Notes: a model not told the origin generated them from the sequence alone. 64,000 bases of DNA from Coriaria nepalensis (GCA_027186245.1 CP114489.1:4409501-4473500); one strand, 5' to 3'; numbered from the stretch's first letter, positions 25,321 to 42,480 are shown. A program made the numbers and translations.

Positions 25321-27129
25321 ATGCAAAGTTCTGATCCCAAATTAGCTGCCTTGATCATCACTACTAGTTTCTACTATGTCATTCTCTTGCCATTAGTGAA
25401 AGGGTCGTTGCATGAAGATTTGACTATGTCTAAAAGTCACAAAATCATACGACACGACGATGACAAGGTAAGACCATAAATTTTTTTTTTCTCCCTTATG
25501 TTCCTTTCTGGAACTGATTATGGTAATTAGATAATATGTTTTGTATAATAATGTTACGTGCAATATCAATTTGCAGTTGAGCCATCAACTGATATTAGAT
25601 ATTGAACTGCATGGACTTCTTCTTTGGCTTTCAATGGGGTTGTTAATGCCTGTTGGAATACTTACTATCAGAATGTCAAATCGAGAGGACCCTAGATCCA
25701 CTAGAGCTATGGTTTTCTTCTACCTTCATGTTTTCTTACAGGTAAATTAGTTAATTAATTAAGCTCTTGCTCTTAATTGATTTTTTCTGATCTTAGAAGC
25801 ATTTCACGAATAGGAATTTGTTTCATAAATAGATAATCAGCTAGTGGAGGAAAATTTATTGAATAGACATGATTTACTGTTTATCGATCGATCATAATTA
25901 TAGACATTAATCTCACATTGGGCATTATGTGCGATACTGTAGACTGTGTTTGTCTATAAATCCAAATGAAAATATTCAAAATTAATTACACGCCAAGTTG
26001 TTCTTTCTTTTACTGATCAATTAGGTTGATAGAATAATCATTCAGAGTTTCAAGCATTCTACATTTGATCATCTTTGGAATAAGAACATCATCACTACCA
26101 TAATACCCTAGTTACAAATTCTATCATGGTTTCCACATTCTTAATTCTAGGCAAACATCTTTTCGATACTTGAATAGTAAGAAACAGACATAAACAAGAC
26201 ATGGTATTGATGTAGCAATCTAAGTAGCTACAAAATGATGGCTTGCTAAGTCCTTCACACGCTTTTTTGGTTTAAATTATTTCTCCCATTAGTGCTTAAT
26301 TCCATAAACAAATATATTTATGTTACCTAAGTAGCAAGAAAGCTATATATGGCAATCTTGTTTACTACATCAAAATGATTAATCATAAGAATAAGAATAA
26401 TTATTATATTTATTTATACTGATCATAATTTTGATTCAAATCAGACACTATCAGTGCTTCTGGGCACAGCTGGAGCTATCATGTCCATAAAAAAATTTGG
26501 GAATTCATTCAACAACAGCCACCAAAGAATAGGGCTAGCCCTTTACATTGCAATATTGGTCCAAGCATTCTTAGGAATTCTCAGGCCTCCCAGGTAACAT
26601 TAATTAATTAATTAACTAATTATTCCCTTCATTTTCACTTTCATATAACACATAATCCATCACTTTAGAATAAAGTTTATGGTTGTGATGTGATTTTATG
26701 TACCATTTGATCATATATCACATGATACAAGAATGATCTGAATGATCCTCATGTTTTTTGCTTAGGGGAAAGAAGGAAAGAAGCATGTGGTACTTGATCC
26801 ATTGGATGCTAGGAACAATAATATCAATAGTAGGGACTATAAACATATACATGGGCCTAAATGCATATCATCACAAAACATCAAAGAGTGTAGCACTTTG
26901 GACTATACTTTTCACAATACAAGTCTCTTTCATGGGTTTCTTCTATCTTTTTCAAGACAAATGGGGATACATGCAAAAGCAAGGAGTCATTTTAGGGCAA
27001 AGTGAGAATAGTAATGAAGGAGGAGGAGGAGGAGGCCGCCAACCTACACCTAACTTTGATCAACAAATCATCATTTTGCCTCCTCAGCCATGTGAGAAGC
27101 AAAATGCACTCAAGAACTTCTTTGACTAA
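25321..27129 (+). CDS. Cytochrome b561 domain membrane protein
   Basis: Predicted transmembrane electron carrier of the cytochrome b561/ferric reductase fold. Exons 25321-25467, 25577-25741, 26445-26593 and 26766-27129 join to 825 nt and 274 residues. Residues 1-30 look like a signal peptide, followed by a short polar stretch. At least five hydrophobic segments follow between about 57 and 240. Four histidines sit where b561 proteins hold two hemes: H61 (ELHGLLLW), H100 (FYLHVFLQ), H130 (HQRIGLAL) and H166 (LIHWMLG). The C-terminus is Gly-rich then hydrophilic. No DOMON domain is present, so this is the stand-alone b561 type. An in-frame TAG just upstream makes ATG 25321 the only sensible start. 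The electron donor, acceptor and membrane are unknown. Sure of the fold, not of the subfamily. Confidence 0.9.
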
Positions 27130-27495
27130 ACATTGGATTCGTTTTTTTTGGACTTGATCAATTTGAAGTACTTTAATAACTTTTGATGCATGCACTTTGT
27201 GCAAGTGAAAGTTTTATTCACTCAGTTATGTAAATATACACTGATCAACATGAAGTGCAGGCATAAAAAGAGTAGAGTATATGGTATGATTCAGCTTTCC
27301 ATTCTCACCACACATTTATATTTTCTTTTTTTGGAGAAAAAACATTAGATTTTTTGTGAGAACTTTGTAGACAACAATGTATTGGTGTGAGGGTTTTATG
27401 ATATCCATGTGAAAGAGTGTTACAAGTATGGGCGAATAAATCTGGTCCTATCCGATTCGATCCAAGATGATTTTTCTTGTGACTTAAAAGATTTT

Positions 27496-27503
27496 AAAAA
27501 AAA
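27496..27503 (-). terminator. RNA polymerase III T-run after tRNA-Arg
   Basis: Eight A on the plus strand, that is TTTTTTTT on the minus strand, about 24 bases past the 3' end of the tRNA gene, as expected for a polymerase III stop signal. Confidence 0.75.
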
Positions 27504-27526
27504 TAAGAAGAAGAAGTAATTTTAGA

Positions 27527-27599
27527 CGACTCCGCTGGGGATCGAACCCAGAATCTCTGGTTCCGTAGACCAGCGCCTTATCCATTGGGCCACGGAGTC
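27527..27599 (-). tRNA. trnR-ACG: tRNA-Arg (anticodon ACG)
   Basis: On the minus strand this forms a complete cloverleaf: acceptor stem GACTCCG with CGGAGTC (7 perfect pairs), and a D-arm with the A box TGGCCCAATGG. The anticodon stem CTGGT/ACCAG carries loop CTACGGA, so the anticodon is ACG. The T-arm holds the B box GGTTCGATCCC. The discriminator base is G. There is no intron, and CCA is not encoded, as in nuclear genes. A CAA motif (AACAAGA) lies just upstream and a T-run downstream, the usual plant arrangement. Reads CGT codons, and via inosine probably CGC/CGA. Confidence 0.96.
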
Positions 27600-28158
27600 T
27601 CTTGTTACGTTCTCTGATATACAATGTATTTAATATAAAACATAAAAAATGATAAGTAAAGAACAAAGAGAACTCTGGCGAATACCTTCCCATGTGAAAA
27701 ATCTAGAACGCTATGTATGATCACCGACCACATGTCGCATCCATCACTTCCAATTAGAGACCGTATTTTGTCACAACAGTTGCATCTTGTTTAAAAGATT
27801 TTGGCGGCGTGGCAAAGCAAATCACATGCGTAACATTAACATTTATACCACAGCAACTTATGGTTGTTAAGCTTCTTCCTTAACCCTAAACAAATAAAAA
27901 TTGCCTGGGTGTGTAGTCCAATGACTCCAATAATCACCTCCTCACAACAAGTATAAACTATAAATTATTGGATTAATTAGAGTTGTAATAGTTAATCATA
28001 GCTGGAAGATTCTTAATTCCATCTTCCTAATATATCCTGTAAATGCTTCCTATAACACACACACACTTGCTCCCCTGTCTTCCTCCCTCCCGCCCTTGTT
28101 GCAAAACAAAGAAAAAAGGGTGAGTCAAAAAAAGAAGGAAGAAATGTAGGGCAGAAGA

Positions 28159-28347
28159 ATGGCCATCGCTTATGCTATCTTCATGACCATGGTTATTGCA
28201 TTTGCTGCTTCCAGAGCCACTGCTGAGTTCGATGACCTCAGAAGTATCGCACCGGCCCCCGCCCCAGCTAGTTCCGGGTTTGCTTTAGCTGTCCTTGCTG
28301 TGCTTTCTGTTTCTGCTATGGCTTCTCTTGTTGCTTTCTCCTTCTAA
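28159..28347 (+). CDS. AGP: Arabinogalactan peptide (AG-peptide)
   Basis: 62-residue secreted proteoglycan precursor. Residues 1-22 are an alanine-rich signal peptide ending ASRATA. A very short mature part holds IAPAPAPASS, whose Ala-Pro repeats are the classical site of proline hydroxylation and arabinogalactan attachment. The rest (about 40-62) is a hydrophobic tail typical of a GPI-anchor signal. After processing only some 15 residues would remain on the cell surface. Length and layout match plant AG-peptides. It is intronless. The gene faces the MCM3 gene tail to tail, with about 640 bases between the stop codons. Exact family number not assigned. Confidence 0.9.
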   Translation: MAIAYAIFMTMVIAFAASRATAEFDDLRSIAPAPAPASSGFALAVLAVLSVSAMASLVAFSF

Positions 28348-28985
28348 TTCTCTTCACACTTTTTTTGAGCGTATTTCAATAAAAAGCTATGTTTTTTTTT
28401 TCTCTTCATTTGGGTGCTAAAAGATTCTCTCAGTTCAATGTTAAGAAAAATATTAACGTAAACCTCAAACTCAATAAATTTCTTGCTTTCACATTCGGGT
28501 AGACGGTAGTTAATTACTTTGATCGCATTCATAGTGTACGAAAGGGAATCTGCAAGCAAGCAAAAACTTTAAATGGCAGTAAGGATCTCTGCTAAGTAGT
28601 TCATTTACAGGGAAAAAGTTCAGTCATCTTTTAATTAGCCACGACCCAAATTCACTGTAGCATATGAAATATGAAACGAAACATTTACCCAGAAATTTAA
28701 GGGGAAAAAAATGCTGCCCTATCCAGGATTAGTAAAATTGAAACGCAAGCATGAGATAGTAAAATTGAAACAAATAGAACCGAGCATGCAGTAATTTCCC
28801 GCGAACCCAGCAGACGATGTTGCCATTTACTTCTCCCTGAAGATATTCATTGGAAATTGTGTTACTAAAAGACAGCAGTTTCAAAAACAAGAGAAAACCA
28901 GCAATTTTTGATATAGGTAAAACTGAAAATCAAATCAGCGGCAGAAGTACCAAGAGCTGTTGCCAGGTAAGAGTGTTTCGTTGGC
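28348..28985. other. Convergent 3' UTR region of AGP and MCM3
   Basis: Space between two converging genes. AATAAA at 28379-28384 lies about 30 bases past the AGP stop and can serve its polyadenylation. No gene is recognised in the rest. Confidence 0.6.
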
Positions 28986-33471
<4,486 letters not shown>

Positions 33472-33620
33472 TTCTTGGCACTTTTTTTCTTCTGCCTCAC
33501 AAACTCGGAGCTTTAGAGAGACACAGAGAGCGCGCGAGAAAGCGAGAGATGCAGATTACAGAGACTGGTTTGCTTTGCTTCGTCTTTTTTTTTTTCTCTC
33601 CCAGACTGCCGTAAATATAG

Positions 33621-33663
33621 TTTTGGCGGGAAAATCCAGAGGTGGGTACAGTTTTGGCGGGAA
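33621..33663 (-). promoter_or_regulatory. Two E2F binding sites upstream of MCM3
   Basis: TTTTGGCGGGAAAA at 33621-33634 and TTTTGGCGGGAAA at about 33652-33664 lie in direct repeat 31 bases apart, 150-195 bases upstream of the MCM3 start codon. TTTGGCGGGAAA is the consensus bound by E2F/DP factors, and paired sites are known in plant MCM promoters. Confidence 0.9.
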
Positions 33664-33664
33664 A

Positions 33665-34387
33665 TAATAACTGAGGGCCGAGACGTGGCCCAATCTTTAT
33701 TTCAATGGATCAGGCACGATAACTGTCTATTTAACTGGGCCACTGGCCCAATATTAAAAAAAAATTAAAAAAAAAAAAGAAAGAATGAAAAAACGGTGGA
33801 AGATAATTCAAGAGTAAATATTCGTGCAGTTCTTACGCAATTTTATATAATATGATTTAACTACTAAGATTGCAAGTTTACATCAATTGATGTGACATCT
33901 TAATTTATAACGAACTGTAGTCATGATCGTCATTTACATGATAATTACAGCGCCTTGATAATTCACGTGTATGTATGTATATATATATATATACTTTTTT
34001 TCTTTTTTTTTTCTCTTTCAAATAAATTTAGAAGGCCAATTTAGATCTAAAATCTTGTGCTAAAACGTTTAAACATTTGGTGGAAAGGTATCAAACATTG
34101 ACTTGAATGCAGACAAGATCTCATAATTCTCCGCGACAGCCCTCGTGACAACAGTTTCCGAAATAAAATTTAAAAAAAAAAAAAAAAAAAAGCTTTGCAG
34201 TTCTACGACTAGCTCTCTCTAACTTATAATTAAGAAAAAGAAAAGATGGATTGGAGCATATGCAGAAGATGAATGGATGATGATACAGCCTCAATTCTCA
34301 AGGACAAGTTCATGGGGGCTAATCTAGAGCGAGATGACTGAATGTCCTACAAAAATGCCGATGGATAATGAGCCCAGATTCTGATGA
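33665..34387. other. Spacer between MCM3 promoter and KAS I 3' end
   Basis: AT-rich spacer with a TA tract at 33975-33992 and an A-run at 34170-34190. The right part, next to 34388, should hold the KAS I 3' UTR. No gene recognised. Confidence 0.5.
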
Positions 34388-37069
34388 TCAAGGTTTGAAA
34401 GCCGAAAATGCCACAACTGAGTTGTGTCCACCAAATCCGAACGAGTTCGATATGGCTGTAAATCACAAGTACAACCCCAGATTAATAAACTTGAGACATT
34501 AAGACTTCATATAGCAACTAAAAATAAAAATAAAAATTGAAGTAGAGGTTCAAAGGTTTTCCAACATCATACCAACATTGACTTCATGCTGCTTCTTTTC
34601 ATTTGCGACTGTGTCAAACTCCACAGATGGTTCGGGGTTCTACATGGATGGAATTAAAATTTTCAGTTTTGGGATTAAGAGATTATTATTCAAATCAAGA
34701 AGACAAAGAAGAGTTAAAAATCAGTCAAGTGCACGTACAAACTGGTTTATGGTAGGATGCAACCACCCAGTTCTTATGGCTTTCACTGTGGCAATGGCTT
34801 CTAGACCTCCAGCTGCACCAAGGCAGTGCCCTATCATGGACTGAGAGGAGACAACAAAAACGAAGAAAACATTAGTGACAAATGGCACAAGGGTGAGAGT
34901 AAGAGAGAGAGAGAAGATTACCTTGGTCGAATTGATTTTGATTTCCGAAGTGTTCTTGAAAACCTTTTTGATCGCATTAATCTCAGCCAGGTCACCAGCA
35001 AGAGTGGAAGTTGCATGTGCATTTATATAGTTAACCTGAAAAAAACGTAAACAAGAACAAGAATTTAATTTCCAATCAGAAAGAAAAAAGATTGATCGAA
35101 TTGGTCTGAAGTCATTCATTATACCTCCTCAGGGGATACACCAGCATCTTCGAGGCAGCTCTCAATGCATGAAGAGACGCCAAGTCCATCTGCTCTTGGA
35201 TCGGTCATGTGATGAGCATCACAATTTACTGCACCTCCTAAGTATTCTGCTATGATCGGTGCCCCTCTTTTCATAGCATGTTCCAAGCTCTCCAATACCT
35301 TTGGGAGAAAATCACTTACCCTTCTTAAACAGTACTAAAAAATGGCACACCCTTGAGAAGGTAAGAAATAATTCCTTTTAGACAGTCTACTACAAAATAA
35401 TTACATCTGCCGTCTACGAAAATTTTATTCATGCATGCGAATTTACAATTCCCTTGCCACCCTTTTCTTCAGGCAAACACAATATTTTCACCTTATGTTA
35501 AACCTATCTCAAATGACAATAGTCCGAGAAAGTGTATATTATCTCAGGTGTATACCATCCATGTGAGAGAGGTGAAGTGAGACCTACCGCATGAGACTCA
35601 CTACCTCCTCTCACATGGGTGGTATACACCCGAGGCAATACTTTCTTTTCCATGAAAGTACTAGACTACATCAGTTAATAATCACAAAAAAGGAGACAGA
35701 TCTCATAGAAAAGCAAGCTTACCAATACTCCAGCACCTTCTCCCATAACAAAACCATCTCGATCCTTGTCCCATGGCCTGGATGCAGTTTTTGGGTCATC
35801 ATTTCTCTGAGACAAGGCCCGACAAGCAACAAAACCCCCAAGCCCAATAGGAATAATAGCGGCTTCAGTTCCACCAGCAAGCATCAGATCTGCCTCCCCT
35901 CTTCGGATATGATTTGCAGCAGCATAGAAGCAGTAATTGGAGGTTGCACAGGCGGTTGAGATTGAATAATTGGGACCCATGAAGCCTAGGTCGATTCCAA
36001 GCAAGGCAGACCCCATGTTTGTTATAGCATAAGGTATGAAAAATGGGGTTATTTTCCTGTGACCCTTTTCTATTAAAGCTTGAACACCATCTGAAAAGAC
36101 TGTGAGACCTCCCATCCCAGTTCCGACAAGCACACCTGCCCTTTCCTTGTCAAGCTGTGGTGGATATCAAATCAACAAAACAGCAACACGAAGATGGGAT
36201 CGAAAGGGATCTCCTTTCTTAACCCGAAGAACATTAAAATTTTCCATCAATTAAAATTTAATCTTCATCTATCAATACTCAACAAGAAATTACGGTGTGT
36301 AAGTAATCATTAAATCCCCTTTTGAAGTTATTGTGACAAAACAGAGCTGATAATTAATGAATTGATAGATTAAGAAATTATCACGGTGTAAAGTTTAAGT
36401 TGGACAAAAAGAATGTGGAAAATCAAAACTCCAATTTCTAAAATTTAGTACGTGATTCGTGAATTATGAATAAGCTCCAGAATCAGATTTGAAGCAAGCT
36501 CATACATGCATTGAACGAAAAACATGCATTGACGAAAACAATGATACAATTAAACCACAAAAGAGTTCATGAAGAAGAAAAAAGAGATAATTAACCTCTG
36601 AGATCTTATCGGGACCGAGATTGGCGTCCACAAGGGCCTTTTTGCCGGCGACAATGCAGTAGCGAAGGCTATCATCGAGGCGACGGTCGTTCTTGCCATC
36701 AATATACCCCTCGGGAGAGAAATTACGGATCTGACCACCAAATCGGGTAGGGAACTTGGATGCATCAAATCGATCGATAAGAGTGATCCCACTCTCTCCG
36801 GCGAGCAGCTTGTCGTAGTAGGCATCTACATCGTTTCCGAAGACAGAGACGAGGCCCGTGCCAGTAACTACGACGCGCTTCTTCGGATCCTTCTCGCGCT
36901 TAGGAGCTGAAATTGCAGAAGAAGTAGATGAGGCGGAGATGAAGAAGAGCCTGTTGGATTTGAGAGTAGTGGAATTTGGGAAGAGGGAGTGGTTGTGTTT
37001 GTGCTTGAGCTTGTGAAATGGGGAGGTTGCCCCGAGATTTGAGGTGGAATGGAGGTGGAGCGCTTGCAT
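34388..37069 (-). CDS. KAS1: 3-oxoacyl-[ACP] synthase I, chloroplastic (KAS I)
   Basis: Condensing enzyme of plastid type II fatty acid synthesis, extending acyl-ACP from about C4 to C16 with malonyl-ACP. Exons, 5' to 3': 37069-36596, 36154-35723, 35298-35125, 35035-34922, 34840-34739, 34639-34573, 34455-34388; joined 1431 nt, 476 residues, the usual KAS I length (KAS II is longer). Residues 1-50 form a Ser/Thr-rich transit peptide. The thiolase-fold core starts at KKRVVVTGTGLVS. The Cys-His-His triad is complete: C227 in STACATSN, H367 in NAHATST, H403 in SMIGHCLGAAGG. The protein ends FGFGGHNSVVAFSAFKP. The first five introns lie between codons and only the last is out of phase. A TA-rich tract near 37171-37197 lies just upstream. 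The gene looks intact. Confidence 0.96.
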
Positions 37070-37474
37070 GGTCGCGGTTTTGTGGCGGAGCTTGGGCGGA
37101 GAGTGCCTAAAGTGTGTGGTGGCGAGCTGGCGATGATAGCTATGGAAATGGATCGTGCGTGCTTTCTATATATATATATTATATATTATATATATATAGA
37201 TTATGATATTAGATGGTTTTTGGTGTTGTTTGGTAAACTATAAATTTCGTATTTGCTTTTTAGATAATTTGGTTGGTCGAAATCCAATTTTTGGAAATTT
37301 AGTGAACAATTTATCTAAAATTTGTTCAAACAAAATAAAAATAACAAAATTGTAAATTTTACAAACAAAATAAAAATCTTTTGACTAAGTAACGACTAGT
37401 CCCACCAAAATCGAAGAGGCACAACCACTTTTTACAAATTTCTGTCAATAACGTATTAATTCTCCAACAACCTT

Positions 37475-37475
37475 T

Positions 37476-37562
<87 letters not shown>

Positions 37563-37602
37563 TACATTTATTTATACATTTATTTATACATTTATTTATA
37601 CA
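37475..37602. repeat. Long (TTTA)n microsatellite with derived TTTATACA units
   Basis: About 22 copies of TTTA pass into a higher-order 12-base unit (TTTATTTATACA) repeated about four times, so a base change has itself been amplified. From 37610 to 38430 there is AT-rich spacer without a recognised gene. Confidence 0.95.
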
Positions 37603-38439
37603 TCTTAATACCCTTTAGACCTTATATTACAATCTATTCATCAAAACTAAGATCAGTCGAAAATTATCTAGACCGTAACAACTTCTCTTTCAATGCAAAT
37701 CCATATAGATTACAAACGAAGCTATTTTCTTGCAAGATGACTAGTTCTTTCATGTATCAAATATAATTGGATCGACAACAGGCCATTGCTTAATGCATGT
37801 TTGAATATGCATAAAATCTCTCAAGAATGCCGCTTAAAGTAGACTCAAGATTAGAGAATTAGTTAGTGAGTGTAATATCGCACAAACTTTTAACTATATT
37901 GAACTAATAGAGAGTGAATTCAAGATGGTTAATTAAGGAATATTAAAATTAAATAAATTATATTACTTCAATTTTTGATAAACTTTAAATCATGAACCAT
38001 CAAGAATGTCATCAATCTATTAATTTAAAATTTAGAAATCTATCAAATAATCAAAATTTAAAAATAAATGATTAATTAATTATTAAGATAAAATGATAAT
38101 TTTCTAACGATCTAATTTGTGAATGCATTAAGTTTCATACATGGTATCAATTATATTTTATGATTATGCTATGTTTTATTGAATGAACTAGTTTATACGA
38201 CATAGAACTTGAAACTAAAGAATTAATACAAGTATTACCATCCAAATATTAAGACCATAGGCTACATGATGTCTAGAGGACATATAAATATAAGGATTAG
38301 GGCTACTCGAGCTAACCTAATATACTAAAGATATTAGGTAGAGAGCAAGAGTTAGAAACGTTGTTTGCTAAACCTACAACAATGCACATAAACACAAGAA
38401 ACAGAGCTCCAAAATCTTTGCCAACAAGTGGCGCGACAA

Positions 38440-40125
38440 AATGAAAGAGTTATTCCAATGGAAGGAGAAGTATCAAAGGTGCGTAATGAAAATGCACCGG
38501 TTCTAAAGCCAGCTCATGTTGATCAAGAGAGGTAAGAGATCAGTCAATATCCTCTCTATGAGCATTTTCGCCAAATAAAACCTGCTGAGTTTGAAAGTTC
38601 AACCGATCCACTATTAGCATAGGAGTGGTTGTACTTCATTCAAACCATCTTGAACTTCATAAACCTGAGTGAGAAAGAGAAGATCATGTGTTCAATCTAT
38701 ATGTTTAAGAAGGATGCTCGTTACTGGTAGGACATAGTGAAAATGAGACATAATGTTTCAGTGATGGCATGAGAATATTTCATCTTAGAATTCAATATAA
38801 AATATTATAACATGGATATTATGGCAGCATAATAAACGTAATTTGTCAACCTTAAACTATGAGCCATGTCGGTCATTGAGGTATTTCAAAAGTCTGATCA
38901 ATTAGCAAGGTTGTACCCAACAAAGAAGAACAAGTTCAAAAAATGATGGAAATGCTCCTCCCATAGTTGGCCATTATCATTTATAGTGGTGATGTTCTCC
39001 AACATCAGTAGGGGAGTGGATTTGGAGATCCATTCGGGCATAATATCGTCTAGCATGGGCTAAGGAAGAACATAATAAGATGTTTGAGGTTAGAATGAAC
39101 TCTAAGTGATATTTCAAATAGGGAAATGACAATTTTTGTAAGGATTAGAGATCCAACAATCAACCAATCAGGTGAAGTCGTACATGAATAAAGAAAAAGA
39201 GAAATTTAAATAGTCAACTGCTACAAAAAGAGAATGCAAACAAGGTAGATAGATAATGATGTCTTTCCAAGCTGTCCAAAATGTAGAAGGAAACACCTAG
39301 AAGAATATAGATCGGACTCCAACGTTTTCTATAATTGTGGAAGGAAGGGTCACTATTCTTGCAATTGCCAAGGCTGAGCAAACCAAGAACACCAAGCACA
39401 ACCTACCTCAAGGGCAATGACTAAACATGATGTAGCCCCAGATTAAGAGTCCTACAATCAATCATAGTGGATTTGAAGCCTTAGAGACGAATGTCTGGAT
39501 ATTATCGTTCTCAAAAAATGATGTAGAAGCCGGAACATCTGGCACGATAACATGTCAGCTTTATATCACCAACTTAAATGCTTATATGCCTTTTGATTTA
39601 GGTGTGACCCATTCTTTTACATCGTAAAGTTTTACTAGTAAAATTGGTAGAAACATTGATAGATTAGATCAAATCTTTAGAATTGCCTTCCCTCTGAGGG
39701 AAGTTTTGCTCTCCAGCTTATGGGTCACGAGTAGTGCCAATAATTATTACCGGAAGAAAATTATATGTTGGTCTTGTTTTCATTGACATGCATGATTATA
39801 ACATCATCCTAAGAATTGATTTCCTTAGTAAGTACAATGCGTCTATTAGATGTAGAAGTCGAACGGTTACTTTTCAGTTGAATGGAGAAGAGGGATTTGA
39901 ATTCGAAAGGGACCATTCGAAGCAACCTAAAATGACGATTCTAGCATTGGAAGTGAATCGACTACTAGATAAAAGTCATACCGATTATCTCGCCAGTGTA
40001 GTGGATCCAATGATAGAAAATAAAATTTGGCCAGAAGACTTACCGGTGATAAAGAATTTCAGAGCTTGTCGCCGGATCGAGCCATTACCTTTGAATGCTG
40101 GGCTCTACCCAATTCAGTTTTAAAT
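38440..40125 (+). mobile_element. Ty3/gypsy retrotransposon remnant (gag-protease)
   Basis: Decayed plus-strand coding sequence with many stops. A gag segment lies near 38560-38900 (YEHFRQIKPAEFESSTDPLL). A CCHC zinc knuckle (CGRKGHYSCNC) is near 39334-39366. The retropepsin-like region (MPFDLGVTHSFTS) is near 39590-39630, where the usual Asp-Ser/Thr-Gly is altered. The longest open piece, 39734-40123, continues the protease (YNIILRIDFLSKYNASI). Reverse transcriptase, integrase and LTRs were not seen, so the element is truncated at its 3' side close to the neighbouring gene. Confidence 0.85.
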
Positions 40126-40478
40126 GATTTGCTCGGCCGAAATGCTAACACTTGAGGCCCATATTAATGAACGCTAGCCCGTGCCCAATTACGCTTGGGC
40201 CAAATTCTAATACTTGAGGCCCATATGAATAGTAAGTTAAGTCTCTAAATTTTAGTTTTCTATTCTTTATGCATATACATTTATTAAGGCCCATCTGAAC
40301 GATTTTTTGATCAAATTCTATATCAAAAATCATGACGCTCTGAGTCTAGTTTATGCTTTTGACCCAAAAATCCAGCTTATTATAAATTAAAATTACTCTA
40401 TAAACAATAATCTTTTATGCATATTTGTGCAGAAAGAAAGGGGCTTCTACTTCCCACATTGAGGTCTCTATCTTGACC

Positions 40479-42356
40479 CTAGTACGAGAATACTGCCCCT
40501 TGGGTTCTACCCGGTCGACCAGCTGGTGTCAATGAATCAGCAATACTCCTCACTTGTGCAATCATGGCGACCACGTCGTTAAGCTTGTTAACCGCCGATC
40601 CGACCCCCTAGCAATAGAGAAAACAAAAACCAGATTTACCATTTTAACCTCAAGTAGAGACCAATAACTTAACAATAAATAGTGAATATAAGTCTACTAC
40701 ATACCACGCCAGAAGCCCCAGCTGCAATAGCCATAGGAACAGTTACTGCACTGAGTCCGGACGAGCACATGACCGGAATTTTAACAGCCCGTGAAATTGC
40801 ATAAGCTGCTGCTAATGTTGGTGCTGCCTTTGATGTAAAGTATCATGAGATGATTAGTCAAATCCAATTATTATTATTGTTATATCAATAGTGCAAGTAC
40901 TAGTAATTAGTATGACAAAGTATTTCTTACCTTTTCTATCAAACCGAGCACACTAGATTCTGAAGGAGTCGATCGCTTTCCTCCTTCCGTTTGAATGATG
41001 TCAACACCTTCTTGTTCCAATAACTCGGCCAGCTTCACCTGTTAGATTTTTTTATTTCATATACAAAAGAAAAAAAATATCATGGAAATTATAGTACGAA
41101 ACAGAGGATTTTTTTTTGCAACAAAAGAGTCATCTCAGAACCTGGTCAGGAAGGGCAAGGGTGTGAGGTATGGTGACTGATAAGACCATAGAAGGAAGAA
41201 TACTCTTAGTTTCCTTTGTTAGATTTAATATCTACAAAGAAAAAAAACTGATCAGTACTAATTTAACAAGATATAGAGAACCTATATGCAGAGTGCAAAC
41301 ATTAGTGTAAGAATTCTTTAGTAAAAAATAATAATAAATAAAGACTCGTACCTGTTCTGCAGAGAAAACTACTCCCGACTCATAAAAGGAATCGTAATTT
41401 CCAATCTCTACCTGCAATGGAGTATTCAATTATGCATTATTATTACAAACATTCATTTCTCTTTTTTTATTAGAAATCTCGGGTCAAAACATGGAAAGTA
41501 AAATGAGTTCATGGTCCGACCATCAGAGCGCCAGCTTCCACGGCAGATAGAAATGCAGATGGATTCACGGAAGAAACACAAACCTGCAGCAATGAAATTG
41601 TAATTAGAAATTACTGGATTCGGATGGTATGCATATATATATATATATATATATATACTCTTACTGGAAGAGAAGTTAAACTGATGGCAAGCTTCACTAG
41701 CTCAGGGTCACAAGCTATATCCACATGAGTTGCTCCCCCCTAAAGGCCAAAAGTTATTTATGCATATATAACTTTCACACATATATACATACATATAAAT
41801 ATATATATGCAATGTAAATGAATATACTAATCTGAAGATAAAGTATCTAGGTTTCTTGGTTCATTAATTATTAACATAAATTAGATGAAAATTGATCCAA
41901 AATCAAAACCAAACCTTGTCTGCAGCAGTAACAACTGAAGCAACATTTTCCTTGTTGAAATTCTGCAAACCTGAGATTATCTGCAAATCAACACAAGCAA
42001 CAATGGGAAAATTTTGTAATTTTCCTTTCAGCCTGATTCGTAATTGTTTCTCAAAGTGAATAAGATATTCCCTTCATTGTATAACCCTCTAAACAGAGGC
42101 AATTGCAAAAATAAATAAATAAAAGAAAATTAAAGTGGGAAATTACCTTGAGAGCTTTTTGTTGATGAAAACCTTTCAAGACAGATTCTTTGGTGGTTGA
42201 TAGAATTGCCCTTGTAGTTAAAGAGGCTCTTCTTTTGAGAGGTAAGCATGGTGTAAACGAATTACAGTGACCCAAAAGAGGGTTTTGAGAAAACTTAAAA
42301 AGTGTGGAAGAAGAAAAAGAAGGAGGTGAAGTGGGCATGCAGATTGAGCTCTGCAT
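40479..42356 (-). CDS. ycf23: Ycf23-like protein (DUF561), probably chloroplastic
   Basis: Nuclear homologue of Ycf23, a conserved protein of unknown role encoded in plastid genomes of some algae and by cyanobacteria. Exons, 5' to 3': 42356-42147, 41980-41915, 41739-41665, 41583-41521, 41411-41352, 41231-41142, 41038-40931, 40827-40705, 40607-40479; joined 924 nt, 307 residues. Every intron lies between codons (phase 0). Residues 1-55 are Ser/Pro-rich with basic residues like a transit peptide. The remainder has the alternating strand/helix look of a TIM-barrel: VDIACDPELVKLAISL, VEIGNYDSFYESG, VDIIQTEGGKRSTPS, VPVMCSSGLSAVTVPMA. The last core helix sits near NKLNDVVAMI. A (TA)n tract (about 41632-41657) lies in an intron. 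Function unknown; family fairly sure. Confidence 0.9.
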
Positions 42357-42480
42357 TATGATCTCTCTTTCGTATTTGCTTTCCTCTCCTTCTTTCTTAC
42401 TGTTTTTGGTTCAAGATGTCTAAGCGAGGTTGGAGTATGGAAGGAGGAAACAGATAAGGTAAGGTAATTTTTTTTTTAAT

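Noticed and set aside
34388..37069. KAS II instead of KAS I
   Set aside because: KAS II precursors are longer, with a larger N-terminal extension; the 476-residue length and the C-terminal wording fit KAS I.
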